Positions 37,161 through 45,303 of a DNA stretch of 64,000 nucleotides are shown piece after piece. The notes under the pieces are model-generated. The model was not told the origin of the DNA. It made no database searches and saw nothing but the letters and a program-made list of their open reading frames with translations. The position numbers and the translations under genes were made by a program. Source of the DNA: JAAUUE01 sp943370025 (GTDB lineage: Bacteria; Cyanobacteriota; Cyanobacteriia; Cyanobacteriales; JAAUUE01); the NCBI GenBank assembly GCA_943370025.1, contig CALRPI020000020.1, positions 8,349-72,348 on the forward strand. Reading direction: 5' to 3'. Position 1 is the first letter of the stretch, and each line of letters begins with the position of its first letter.

Positions 37161-37216
37161 AAATATGGTGATATTAACTATTATCCTATAAATATGGTGA
37201 AAATGACTATTATTCT
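37161..37216. promoter_or_regulatory. Tandem 27-base repeat upstream of nadC
   Basis: Copies at 37161-37187 and 37190-37216 agree at 23 of 27 positions with a 29-base period. Each contains an imperfect dyad, ATGGTGA-N3-TgACTAT on the plus strand. It lies about 92-147 bases upstream of the nadC ATG. It could be a double operator for an NAD regulator such as NrtR; that is inference. Confidence 0.45.
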
Positions 37217-37316
37217 TTAATCTTATCAAGGGTCAAATTCCCTGCCCCTTGGGGCGTTAGTATTGATACAAAAACTTGAGTTTGATAACCCGCCGCTTGC
37301 GGCGGGGTCGTTCATT

Positions 37317-37408
37317 TATAGCAACCGCCTAGGGGGTTGAGATGATTTTGGTTGTGTAACCCCCGCTTCGCGGGGGTTACACAACACAATCTGCTTGGCG
37401 ACGGCTAT
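37317..37408. repeat. Short palindromic element (tatagcaaccgc family), copy 2
   Basis: It begins TATAGCAACCGCC and ends GCGACGGCTATA, with an inner perfect stem GTGTAACCCCCGC / GCGGGGGTTACAC. It matches the copy at 2144-2229 in all parts. The TA ends suggest insertion by a Tc1/IS630-type transposase in trans. Apart from this and the nadC operator the 37070-37512 gap holds nothing recognised. Confidence 0.7.
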
Positions 37409-37512
37409 AATTCTCAGGAACCTGCCTCAATCTAGAGGTACGCAATTTGTTTCCCTAGAAATAATAGGATATGTAATTGAGTTGATAGATTATTCCTGAT
37501 TCCTTGCTTATC

Positions 37513-38961
37513 ATGCCTAAAGTGCCTCGATCGCTCCCTCCAACCCCCATCTTGATTACATCGCCAAAGAATCAGGATTTGAGCCTTGAATCGATCGTGG
37601 GAGATTTGCCTCTCCATGATTTTGCGGTGGAAACTAGTCAGCGAGGGCAGGATATTGCCACTATCTTTGAACAACATCCTCTCCTACCGGGGGTGATTTT
37701 GCTGGAGGAAGGTAGGTTTATTGGGATGATCTCTCGCCGGAGATTTTTGGAATATCTCCTCCATCCCCAAGGACTAAAGCTATTTCTCAATCAGCCTCTG
37801 CGGGTGTTGTATAGCTATGCCCAAATTAGGAATCTCCTCGTCCCCTATAGCACCACTATCCTAATTACAACTCAATTAGCCCTCCGTCGTTCTCCAGAAC
37901 TACTAGGGGAACCGATCGTCATTCAAATGCCTCAAAATCCCTCAGCAGACCGAGCTAACTCCTCCCTCGCAAATCCTAGAGATACCTACTATTTATTAGA
38001 CTTCCAAGAGTTGTACGTAGCCGATTGGCAAATTCGAGGGATTGAAGCTCAGGTGCGCTACGAACAAAATCAGGCGCAAATGATCCAGATCGAAAAGATG
38101 GCCAGTTTAGGTCGGCTAGTTGATGGTGTAGCCCACGAGATTTTGGATCCAGTTAACTTTATCTGGGGAAATCTTAATTATATTCATTTATATACTGAGC
38201 AACTGCTAGAGCTAATCCACGCCTATGAGAGGGAAACAATAACTACTCAAACAACAGCAGGAAAATCAAATACAATTGCTGACCTGAAAGATAGTATTGA
38301 ATTTGATTTTCTTCAATCCGATCTGCCCCGAACAGTTTCTAGTATTAAAAATGGTGCCGATCGCTTAAAAAAATTAGTGACAAGTCTACAAAACTTCTGT
38401 CATCTTGATGATGTTTATCCAAAACCTGCTGACCTACACCAGTGTATTGATAGTATTTTGATTCTGCTGAAAAGTCGGCTGCAAAATGATATTGACATTG
38501 TTACTGACTATGGCTACCTACCCCCAGTTACTTGTTTTGTGGGACAGCTTAATCAGGTATTTATTAATATTTTGGGTAATGCCGTAGATGTGCTGTTGAA
38601 TAGTAGTGTCGATCGCCATGCTCAAGACCATCAGCTAGTGAATATTCAGCCTGCTACTATTACTATTACTACTAATGTTTATTCTGGAAAACAAATTCAG
38701 GCTGAGGTGGCTGATTCTCGCTGGGTTTCTATTTGTATTGCCCATAATGGTCCGGCTCTTTCGTCTGTGGGGAAACAGAAAATGCTTGATTCTTTTTCTA
38801 GCGATCGCCGCTATCTCAAGGAAACTAGTTTGGCTTTAAGCTACTGGATCATTACGGCGAAACACGGAGGCAGGCTAGAGTTGCGATCGCCTAGGTCGGA
38901 AATTTCTACCAAGGAGATGCCCCTAGGCACTGAATTTGAGATTATTTTGCCCTTGGTTTAA
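37513..38961 (+). CDS. Cyanobacterial histidine kinase with CBS-like N-terminal half
   Basis: The protein has 482 residues from the ATG. The N-terminal part (about 25-155) is CBS-like (GVILLEEGRFIGMISRRRFLEYL). The DHp region has His208 in GVAHEILDPVNFIWGN, N-box NQVFINILGNAVDVLL and a weak G1 box (AHNGPALSS). The G2 glycines seen in the 24-27 kb kinase are absent (SLALSYWIITAKHG). HEILDP-type kinases are common in cyanobacteria. No response regulator is adjacent. A strong hairpin follows. Confidence 0.82.
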   Translation: MPKVPRSLPPTPILITSPKNQDLSLESIVGDLPLHDFAVETSQRGQDIATIFEQHPLLPGVILLEEGRFIGMISRRRFLEYLLHPQGLKLFLNQPLRVLYSYAQIRNLLVPYSTTILITTQLALRRSPELLGEPIVIQMPQNPSADRANSSLANPRDTYYLLDFQELYVADWQIRGIEAQVRYEQNQAQMIQIEKMASLGRLVDGVAHEILDPVNFIWGNLNYIHLYTEQLLELIHAYERETITTQTTAGKSNTIADLKDSIEFDFLQSDLPRTVSSIKNGADRLKKLVTSLQNFCHLDDVYPKPADLHQCIDSILILLKSRLQNDIDIVTDYGYLPPVTCFVGQLNQVFINILGNAVDVLLNSSVDRHAQDHQLVNIQPATITITTNVYSGKQIQAEVADSRWVSICIAHNGPALSSVGKQKMLDSFSSDRRYLKETSLALSYWIITAKHGGRLELRSPRSEISTKEMPLGTEFEIILPLV

Positions 38962-38977
38962 TCAACCCCTCAAAAAG

Positions 38978-39014
38978 CCCAGTTTGGCGTGCGCGTCGCG
39001 CACGCCAAACTGGG
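38978..39014. terminator. Very strong bidirectional hairpin
   Basis: An 18-base perfect inverted repeat (arms CCCAGTTTGGCGTGCGCG) with a one-base centre lies between the plus-strand kinase gene and the convergent bciB gene. Without a T-run it may act by structure in both directions. It could also be a protein-binding palindrome. Confidence 0.6.
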
Positions 39015-39147
39015 AACTATATATAGCCTTATCCCAAAGTGATACCATTTCGCCAAATACTTGATACAAATAAGATTCTGAATAACTTACTGTGTAAGGG
39101 TTTGAATCGAGAAAATGGTGAAACTATTTTCTCGATTTGCTATGAGG

Positions 39148-40341
39148 TTAATCAGGAAGTTTGTATTGACCAACTATTTTTTTTGCAAATTCTGGGACAT
39201 GGCTATCTAGTTTGGCTGGATAGTTACGCTTGGTGTAGAGATAGTTGCGGGTGAAGTGGGAATCGATCGAGAATCGGGCGTACTCCAAACCCTTTGGCCC
39301 AATCTTTTCGATGACCACGCCCATGAGTTTGGCAGCCCACATGGGCAGGGTTACACCCTGATCGTAGGCGGGGATGCTCTGTTGGACGGCTTGACGGCGA
39401 TCGCCCTGACTCATGACGGGTTGGGTTCGCAACTGGTCTTGCACCAAATCTAGCATCTCCTTCCCTGTATCATTCCGCACCACAATCCATTGCCAACCAA
39501 AGGGGGCACCCATATAGCCGACGACCAAATCTGCCAAACTGTTGACATAATCAAAACAACTCATGCAGGAAGGAGCAAAGACATCCTTGAGTTGATTGGT
39601 TTTCAGCCCAAAGAAGGGGACTTTTTCCTCGGAGCCATCTTCGTGCTTGAAGTGGACTTGGAAATCTTGCATAAATTCGTAGCTGACCACCGTAGAAGGC
39701 GATCGACTGGTGGTATCGAGAAACTTCTGCAATCCAGCGCGGGTGACATTATCCACGCAGGGAGTACCCAGCACATAGAGTTTTTCTAAGCCTAGTTGTT
39801 TTTCCACTGCGCGTAATGCTTGGATTTGGCAGCCTACGCCAATCACCAAGAGGCGCTTCATCCCCGATTTTTCTACCTGTTCAAGGATGGAGAGGTTAGG
39901 GGACAGGGTGGGCTTATTCACACGGGCGGCAAGGATTTCTGCGGCAGTGCGGGCAATGATCGGCATAGGTTGGAAGCGATCGCTCTCGGTATTTTGTACA
40001 CAAACTACACCTTCAACTAAACCGCCTTCTAGCATAGCAATGGCGATCGTACTCACAATGCCTGTCCACTGAGCGCCGGGAATGGGTGTCAATTTCTGGG
40101 CTGCTATCATTTCTTGATGTACGCCAAAATATACGTCATTGGGTTGGTCAAGATCCCGCGATCGACCGTGGCTCTGTACTTCTAGCTGAGGAATTTGTTG
40201 ATTAATAAATGCACAAGCCTCTTTGACGTAGTGAATATAGTAGGTATCGCAAAGACCACATTCGCTACAAAGTTCCTTGGCGGGGCGGCGGCTAGAAGGC
40301 TTCAGGGCTTTAGATTTTTGATGGGGGCGCAAGGCAGTCAT
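39148..40341 (-). CDS. bciB: Divinyl (proto)chlorophyllide 8-vinyl reductase, BciB type
   Basis: The protein has 397 residues and belongs to the F420-hydrogenase beta-subunit-like family, as does Synechocystis slr1923. It reduces the 8-vinyl group during chlorophyll synthesis using ferredoxin. An N-terminal Cys motif (ELCSECGLCDTYY, about 23-35), GVGCQIQALR and FAPSCMSCFDYVN hold the probable Fe-S ligands, and the C-terminal KIGPKGLEYARFSIDSHFTRNYLY is typical. The presence implies monovinyl chlorophyll a. Confidence 0.93.
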   Translation of the reverse strand: MTALRPHQKSKALKPSSRRPAKELCSECGLCDTYYIHYVKEACAFINQQIPQLEVQSHGRSRDLDQPNDVYFGVHQEMIAAQKLTPIPGAQWTGIVSTIAIAMLEGGLVEGVVCVQNTESDRFQPMPIIARTAAEILAARVNKPTLSPNLSILEQVEKSGMKRLLVIGVGCQIQALRAVEKQLGLEKLYVLGTPCVDNVTRAGLQKFLDTTSRSPSTVVSYEFMQDFQVHFKHEDGSEEKVPFFGLKTNQLKDVFAPSCMSCFDYVNSLADLVVGYMGAPFGWQWIVVRNDTGKEMLDLVQDQLRTQPVMSQGDRRQAVQQSIPAYDQGVTLPMWAAKLMGVVIEKIGPKGLEYARFSIDSHFTRNYLYTKRNYPAKLDSHVPEFAKKIVGQYKLPD

Positions 40342-40545
40342 ATTTAATTCTCAATTAATCCATCACTCTATTCTAAGGCTTCAAGTTCCCATCAAGTTCC
40401 CCAAAGACTTCCAATTGTCTAAAAGGTCATTTACATCAGTTTGAGAGTGGGTTGCTGTAGCCACCCACTCTCAAACCTAATTTTGATAAGCATTTTATAC
40501 AGTTGCATTGTGTCTCATTTGAACAAAAACTGCTGTATAAGGCGG

Positions 40546-40590
40546 CTAGAAGGTCTGATTGCTCGCCCCCGGTGGAAGCGAAAAATCAGA
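40546..40590. repeat. ctagaaggtctga-family hairpin element, copy 2
   Basis: CTAGAAGGTCTGATTGCTCG, a CCCCCGGTGG core and AAGCGAAAAATCAGACTT match the copy at 27127-27180. Confidence 0.65.
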
Positions 40591-40753
40591 CTTGATAATA
40601 GCCTCTAAATCCTGCTGGATAAACTCTCAAAGATGAACAGTTGGTTTTTATACCCTAGTTGAGTTACTATTTTGTCAAGAACATGTTTAACATATATCAG
40701 AATGGGGTTTTAGACATGCTTTTTGATAAATACCTATTAATAACCTATTAATA

Positions 40754-40843
40754 TATAGCCATCCTAAATGGGTTGAGAACAGCTTCCGGAGGAGGATTAG
40801 TTCCCAACCTTCTAAAATTCTAAACTCCATTAGGATCGCTATA
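40754..40843. repeat. TATAG..CTATA miniature element, copy 1
   Basis: The ends are TATAGCCATCCTAAATGGG and CCATTAGGATCGCTATA. An inner GGTTGAGAAC / GTTCCCAACC stem surrounds a TTCCGGAGG loop. It is 90 bp and matches the element at 43193-43284, with TA at both borders. Confidence 0.75.
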
Positions 40844-40887
40844 GGCTTAATATAGATAAACACCTATTACTAATTAATAATAGAACT

Positions 40888-41847
40888 ATGGAAATCCTAG
40901 CGTACATTCACTCTGCTCAAGCCTCGGAAATTGATGCTAGTCAGCTTGATTGGCAACATCATCCTAGGCGCTTTCCTCCCTTGATCAATTGGGTGAGAAT
41001 CCTCTCTATTCCTCTCACCTTCACAATGATTACTAACGCAACTAATGCCTTTGCTTTTCTACGCCGGGGTGATAGTGGACCCGAAGTTGTTCAGCTACAA
41101 AACCAACTCAAATCCCTAGGATATTTCCAAGCTCGATCGACTGGTTTCTTTGCCAGCCACACCCTAGAAGTGGTCACAAAGTTTCAAGCAGATCACGGAC
41201 TTCCCCAAGATGGAATTGTCGGACAACAAACCCAATCAGCGATCGATGCGGTGCTGGGTAATCGATCGAGTGTTCCCAGTTCCACGAATAATGCCGTGAA
41301 TAACCTCGACTCGGCGATCGTCGGGAATCTCACCCCCGGAACCACAGGAGTTGCCGTTAGTAAACTCCAAGATGATTTAAGGGTAGTTAGGTTCTACACA
41401 GCCGCTACTACAGGAATTTATGACAAAGAAACAGAAACAGCTGTCATTAATTTTCAAAAATCCCAAGAGCTGACTCCTGATGGCATTGCTGGACCAAAAA
41501 CTTTAGCTGCCCTAGCTAAACTAATTAGTGCTGCTCTTAACACTTCCGGAACTAGCTCTGTAACTAGTCCTGCAACTAGTTCTGCCAATCCTCCTAGTAG
41601 CCCAAGTAAAACCTTGGAATCGCGCGCCCCTCTTAATCCGACTGTCACGCTGCAATTAGACAGCCGTGGCGAAGATGTCCGGACTCTGCAAATGAAATTG
41701 GCTCAACTAGGCTACTACACTGGGGGGATTACGGGAGTTTTTGAAGATAAAACCTATGAAGCGGTAGTTCGTTTCCAGAAAGACCGGGGGTTAAATGCTG
41801 ATGGACTAGTCAAGGCAAATACTTGGGAAGAATTAGCCGCTCAGTAA
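40888..41847 (+). CDS. Protein with three PGB-1 peptidoglycan-binding domains
   Basis: The protein has 319 residues. A hydrophobic signal-like segment lies at about 35-54 (ILSIPLTFTMITNATNAFAF). Three peptidoglycan-binding-1 domains follow (about 56-118, 148-208, 256-316), each with LQxxLxxLGYF and GxxTxxAVxxFQ. A Ser/Thr/Pro-rich linker (SSVTSPATSSANPPSSP) joins domains 2 and 3. No hydrolase domain is present, so it is probably a cell-wall-anchored structural or targeting protein. pyrR follows after 47 bases. Confidence 0.87.
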   Translation: MEILAYIHSAQASEIDASQLDWQHHPRRFPPLINWVRILSIPLTFTMITNATNAFAFLRRGDSGPEVVQLQNQLKSLGYFQARSTGFFASHTLEVVTKFQADHGLPQDGIVGQQTQSAIDAVLGNRSSVPSSTNNAVNNLDSAIVGNLTPGTTGVAVSKLQDDLRVVRFYTAATTGIYDKETETAVINFQKSQELTPDGIAGPKTLAALAKLISAALNTSGTSSVTSPATSSANPPSSPSKTLESRAPLNPTVTLQLDSRGEDVRTLQMKLAQLGYYTGGITGVFEDKTYEAVVRFQKDRGLNADGLVKANTWEELAAQ

Positions 41848-41894
41848 TCTATGGCAAACCTAGCAATCTTTTTAACTCTAACCGGGGAGTCTGC

Positions 41895-42428
41895 ATGGCT
41901 ACTACAGTCGAAATCCTCTCAGCAGAAGAAATACGTCGAACAGTCAATCGTCTGGCTTCCCAGATTGTCGAAAAATCACGGGATATTTCTCAATTAGTCC
42001 TCTTGGGTGTTCATACACGGGGAGTCCCTCTGGCGCACCTGCTGGCAAAACAGATTCATCTTCTAGAGGGGGTAGAAGTGGCAGTGGGGGCTTTAGATAT
42101 TACTTTTTACCGAGATGATTTGGATCAAATTGGCTTGCGTACCCCGGCTAAGACCGATATCGATTTTGATCTAGGAGGCAAGGTAGTCGTGTTGGTAGAT
42201 GACGTGATCTATAAAGGCAGGACTATCCGGGCGGCATTAAATGCAGTGCATGAGTACGGGCGACCGGAAACAGTGTGGTTAGTGGTGCTGGTCGATCGCG
42301 GACATCGAGAGCTACCAATTCACCCTGACTTGATCGGCAAGCAATTACCCACCGCCAAGGAGGAGCAGGTGAAGGTATATTTGGAGGCGATCGATGGTTA
42401 CGATCGCGTGGAGCTAATCCGGGATTAG
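41895..42428 (+). CDS. pyrR: PyrR: pyr regulator / uracil phosphoribosyltransferase
   Basis: ATG 41895 follows a good GGGGAG site and gives 177 residues, the family length; the frame open from 41823 overlaps the previous gene and adds an atypical leader. The PRPP-binding loop is VVLVDDVIYKGRTIRAA (about 97-113), and ELPIHPDLIGKQLPT is PyrR-typical. It salvages uracil to UMP and in some bacteria binds pyr mRNA. No pyr attenuator is seen nearby. Confidence 0.93.
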   Translation: MATTVEILSAEEIRRTVNRLASQIVEKSRDISQLVLLGVHTRGVPLAHLLAKQIHLLEGVEVAVGALDITFYRDDLDQIGLRTPAKTDIDFDLGGKVVVLVDDVIYKGRTIRAALNAVHEYGRPETVWLVVLVDRGHRELPIHPDLIGKQLPTAKEEQVKVYLEAIDGYDRVELIRD

Positions 42429-42439
42429 TTACCCTTTTC

Positions 42440-43093
42440 CTAATTTAGACCCCTGTAGAGATTGTGATGAGTAATATATTCTCGGACTGGGGTGGGTAAG
42501 AGATGGTCTAGGGGTTGATGGTCTTGACAAGCTTGGCGGATCAGGCTGGAAGAAATATCGATCGCCTCCACCGGTAATAATTCCCAATTTATTTTGATGC
42601 CTTGGGATTGTAATTCTCTGGCTACTCGGTGCAGTGGCTCTAATTGATCCCGTCGATCTGTATTGTGATCTGTGTTTTCTAAATGTCTCCCAGCAACTAA
42701 CCAAGTACATCTAGGCAAGAAAATCTCCCTGCCCTTCCAGCGAGGGAGAGTTAGAAAACTATCAACTCCTAGGATGCAAAACCAAGTACTAGCGGGGTAG
42801 AGTTTTTGCAGCAGACCAAAAGTATCGATCGCATAATCAGTATTGCCAGAAAAATGCCCCTGCCAGTGTGCTAAATCTGTCGGCAGACAAAACTGAGGAT
42901 AGGGAGCGATCGCTAATTCCACCATCGACCAGCGTTGGGCGATCGTTGTCCTAGGGATTTTATGGGGTGGCAAAAGTTGGGGAACCCAAATAATTTCCTG
43001 CAAGCTATGGGTTTGTAGTGCTGCTTGGGCAATTTTTAAATGTCCCCAATGTATTGGATCAAAAGTACCACCAAAAATCCCCCGTTTAATCAT
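42440..43093 (-). CDS. nadD: Nicotinate-nucleotide adenylyltransferase
   Basis: The enzyme has 217 residues from ATG 43093; a start three codons upstream is possible. It converts nicotinate mononucleotide to deamido-NAD, the step after NadC. The nucleotidyltransferase motif is GGTFDPIHWGHL (about 5-16, HxGH = HWGH), with ISSSLIRQ near the C-terminus. It lies 5.4 kb from nadC on the same strand, so it is separately transcribed. Confidence 0.92.
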   Translation of the reverse strand: MIKRGIFGGTFDPIHWGHLKIAQAALQTHSLQEIIWVPQLLPPHKIPRTTIAQRWSMVELAIAPYPQFCLPTDLAHWQGHFSGNTDYAIDTFGLLQKLYPASTWFCILGVDSFLTLPRWKGREIFLPRCTWLVAGRHLENTDHNTDRRDQLEPLHRVARELQSQGIKINWELLPVEAIDISSSLIRQACQDHQPLDHLLPTPVREYITHHNLYRGLN

Positions 43094-43094
43094 A

Positions 43095-43196
43095 TATAGC
43101 AATCCTAAATGAGTTTAGAACTCAATCTCTATCGAAACCATTGGAACAAGGGGCTTAAGCCCCTTGTCTATTTTGATCTCAAGAAGGGTTGCTATA
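43095..43196. repeat. TATAG..CTATA miniature element, copy 3 (variant core)
   Basis: It begins TATAGCAATCCTAAATGAG and ends AGGGTTGCTATA. The core is a perfect 20-base palindrome CAAGGGGCTTAAGCCCCTTG. It shares its last TATA with the next copy. The start lies just 2 bases before the nadD ATG region, so nadD transcription may begin in it. Confidence 0.65.
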
Positions 43197-43284
43197 GCGA
43201 TCCTAAATGGGTTGAGAACGGCTCCCACGGAGGGGGAGACGTTCTCAACCCTCTAAAATTCTAAATTCATTTAGGATAAATATA
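43193..43284. repeat. TATAG..CTATA miniature element, copy 2
   Basis: It starts TATAGCGATCCTAAATGGG and ends CATTTAGGATAAATATA. The inner stem is GGTTGAGAACG / CGTTCTCAACC around a CTCCCACGGAGGGGGAG loop. It closely resembles 40754-40843. The remaining 43285-43661 gap holds no recognised gene; a GTGTTACCAAAACACA palindrome lies near 43606-43621. Confidence 0.75.
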
Positions 43285-43661
43285 GCTAAAAACAAGTTTG
43301 AGAGGCTATTTATCAATGACCTCTAATTTTAAGATTGTTACGTAATTTCCGAAAATATCCTGACACTCCCTGCTTGTTCTTGGTAGAGATTAAATACCGA
43401 AGACTCATGATTAACATAAACTGGAAGAAACTATCTGCTATCAGGTAATCTACTCATAATTCGTGAATATCTAGGCTGAGTCTAGCCTGATAATTTTTAG
43501 GAAATTGATAACCAAAAGTAGGGTAATCGATCGCCAGTATATGGAAATCTTTGATGATTAGGCAGTTTCCTGTATTCTAAAAAATAATCTTTGGTATCAT
43601 AACCCGTGTTACCAAAACACAATAGAAACTTATCTACTGTGGTGTTGTAAGGAGTTAATAT

Positions 43662-45125
43662 ATGGATCGCTTGGTGGATTTTAGTGGTCAACCATTTCAT
43701 TTCATTGGAATCGGTGGCATTGGCATGTCGGCTTTAGCTTATGTTTTAGCTGAACATCGTTTACCTGTATCAGGTTCAGACCTAAAAATAACAAATATAA
43801 CCCAGCGACTAGAGTCTGTGGGGGCGCATATATTTGTAGAGCAAGAACCGAATAATCTCAACTTTTTTCAATCTGCTCAACTCACTAAAGATATTGATCA
43901 ACGTTATTCCCCCCCTGATCCTGCCTCTGGTATCCAGTCTAGACTAGTCCCCCAAGTAATTTGTTCCACAGCTATTAACCCCAGTAACTTAGAATACCAA
44001 GCAGCCGTAGCCCTTGGCTACCCTATCTTTCACCGTTCAGACTTGTTAGCTGCTTTGATGGGAAACTATCAAAGTATTGCCGTGGCGGGAACCCATGGCA
44101 AGACTACTACAAGTAGTTTAATTGGCTATTTATTGCTAGAAGCAGAGCTAGACCCGACCATTGTGGTGGGGGGAGAAGTGGATGCTTGGCAGGGCAATGC
44201 CCGCGTGGGGCAGGGGGCTTATCTGGTGGCAGAGGCTGACGAATCTGATGGTTCTCTAGTGAAGCTGGCAGCAACGATCGGCGTAATTACCAACATTGAG
44301 CTAGACCATCCAGATCACTACCACAGCCTCGAACAGGTAATTAATACCTTCCAAACTTTTGCTGACCAGTGCCAAACCATTGTTGCTTGTATAGACTGTC
44401 AACACATTACCAAAGAAATTAAACCCACTATTACCTATAGCCTAGACCCGAAATCTGGGGCTGATTACACCGTCGATCAGGTGGAGTATAAATGCAACGG
44501 TACTACCGCTAGGGTGTGGGAACGAGGACAGATTTTGGGACAGCTACACTGTCCTTTGCTAGGAAAGCACAACCTGAGTAATGCCCTAGCGGCAATTGCC
44601 GTTGCCCGGAAAATCGGCTTAGATTGGCAAACCATTACCCAAGGAATAAATAAATTCACCGGTGCTAAACGTCGGTTTGAACTGAAGGGGGAAGTCAATA
44701 AAATTCGTTTTGTAGATGACTATGCCCACCACCCCAGTGAAATTGAAGCCACTTTGGGTTCGGCAAGACTCCGGGTACAACCGGGGGAAAGGGTGATCGC
44801 GATCTTTCAGCCCCATCGCTACAGCCGGACTCAAACCTTCCTAGAAGAATTTGCCAAAGCTTTTACAGAAGCAGACTTAGTAATAGTCACAGATATCTAT
44901 AGTGCAGGGGAAGTTAATGTGGTGGGGATGACTGGAGAAAAGCTGACTCAAGCGATCGCCAAGTATCACCCCCAAGTAATCTATCAGCCAACCCTAGAGG
45001 GAGTTAGTCAATTTCTCCGAGAGCATCTCCTGCCGGGAGACCTAGCTCTATTTCTCGGGGCGGGAAATCTCAACTCAGTAATTCCTAAATTAATCGACTC
45101 CTACCACTTGACCCTTACCAGTTGA
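43662..45125 (+). CDS. murC: UDP-N-acetylmuramate--L-alanine ligase
   Basis: The 487-residue cytoplasmic Mur ligase attaches L-Ala to UDP-MurNAc. The N-terminal Rossmann region is FHFIGIGGIGMSALA (about 12-26), the P-loop VAGTHGKTTTSS (about 142-153), with NIELDHPDHY and FVDDYAHHPSEI further on. The ATG follows AAGGAG. murB follows in the same direction, a typical cyanobacterial order. Confidence 0.97.
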   Translation: MDRLVDFSGQPFHFIGIGGIGMSALAYVLAEHRLPVSGSDLKITNITQRLESVGAHIFVEQEPNNLNFFQSAQLTKDIDQRYSPPDPASGIQSRLVPQVICSTAINPSNLEYQAAVALGYPIFHRSDLLAALMGNYQSIAVAGTHGKTTTSSLIGYLLLEAELDPTIVVGGEVDAWQGNARVGQGAYLVAEADESDGSLVKLAATIGVITNIELDHPDHYHSLEQVINTFQTFADQCQTIVACIDCQHITKEIKPTITYSLDPKSGADYTVDQVEYKCNGTTARVWERGQILGQLHCPLLGKHNLSNALAAIAVARKIGLDWQTITQGINKFTGAKRRFELKGEVNKIRFVDDYAHHPSEIEATLGSARLRVQPGERVIAIFQPHRYSRTQTFLEEFAKAFTEADLVIVTDIYSAGEVNVVGMTGEKLTQAIAKYHPQVIYQPTLEGVSQFLREHLLPGDLALFLGAGNLNSVIPKLIDSYHLTLTS

Positions 45126-45197
45126 TTAGGCAATCAGACTTTATGGAAACTTCTTAGATTCTTGATGAAATTTTTAAGAAATTCCTGCTAAAACTCT

Positions 45198-45227
45198 CTT
45201 AAAGTTTTCTTAAACTCTTCTCAAACT
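45198..45227 (+). promoter_or_regulatory. 11-base-period direct repeat before murB
   Basis: CTTAAAGT (45198), CTTAAACT (45209) and CTCAAACT (45220) are 8-base units spaced by three bases. This is the geometry of the Pho box, but the sixth and seventh bases deviate. They end 76 bases before the murB ATG. An OmpR-type regulator site is plausible; chance in A/T-rich DNA is not excluded. Confidence 0.35.
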
Positions 45228-45303
45228 CTTGTGGTATTGCCCATCTGCATTTCATTCCTAACCAAACTTGGTCTATCAACCCCTAAGCAAAGAATCCAGT
45301 TTT

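Larger units (their letters stand above)
40342..40887. other. 547-base gap with three small elements
   Basis: It holds a GAGAGTGGGTTG.. CCACCCACTCTC palindrome at 40442-40475, the ctagaaggtctga-type hairpin at 40546-40590, and a TATAG..CTATA element at 40754-40843. No coding frame is supported. Confidence 0.6.

Noticed and set aside
41823..41894. Upstream extension of pyrR
   Set aside because: It overlaps the previous gene and lacks a ribosome site; ATG 41895 has GGGGAG and fits the family length.
42429..42710. Short minus-strand frame overlapping the 3' end of nadD
   Set aside because: It is out of phase with a clear nadD, has low-complexity composition and no family.
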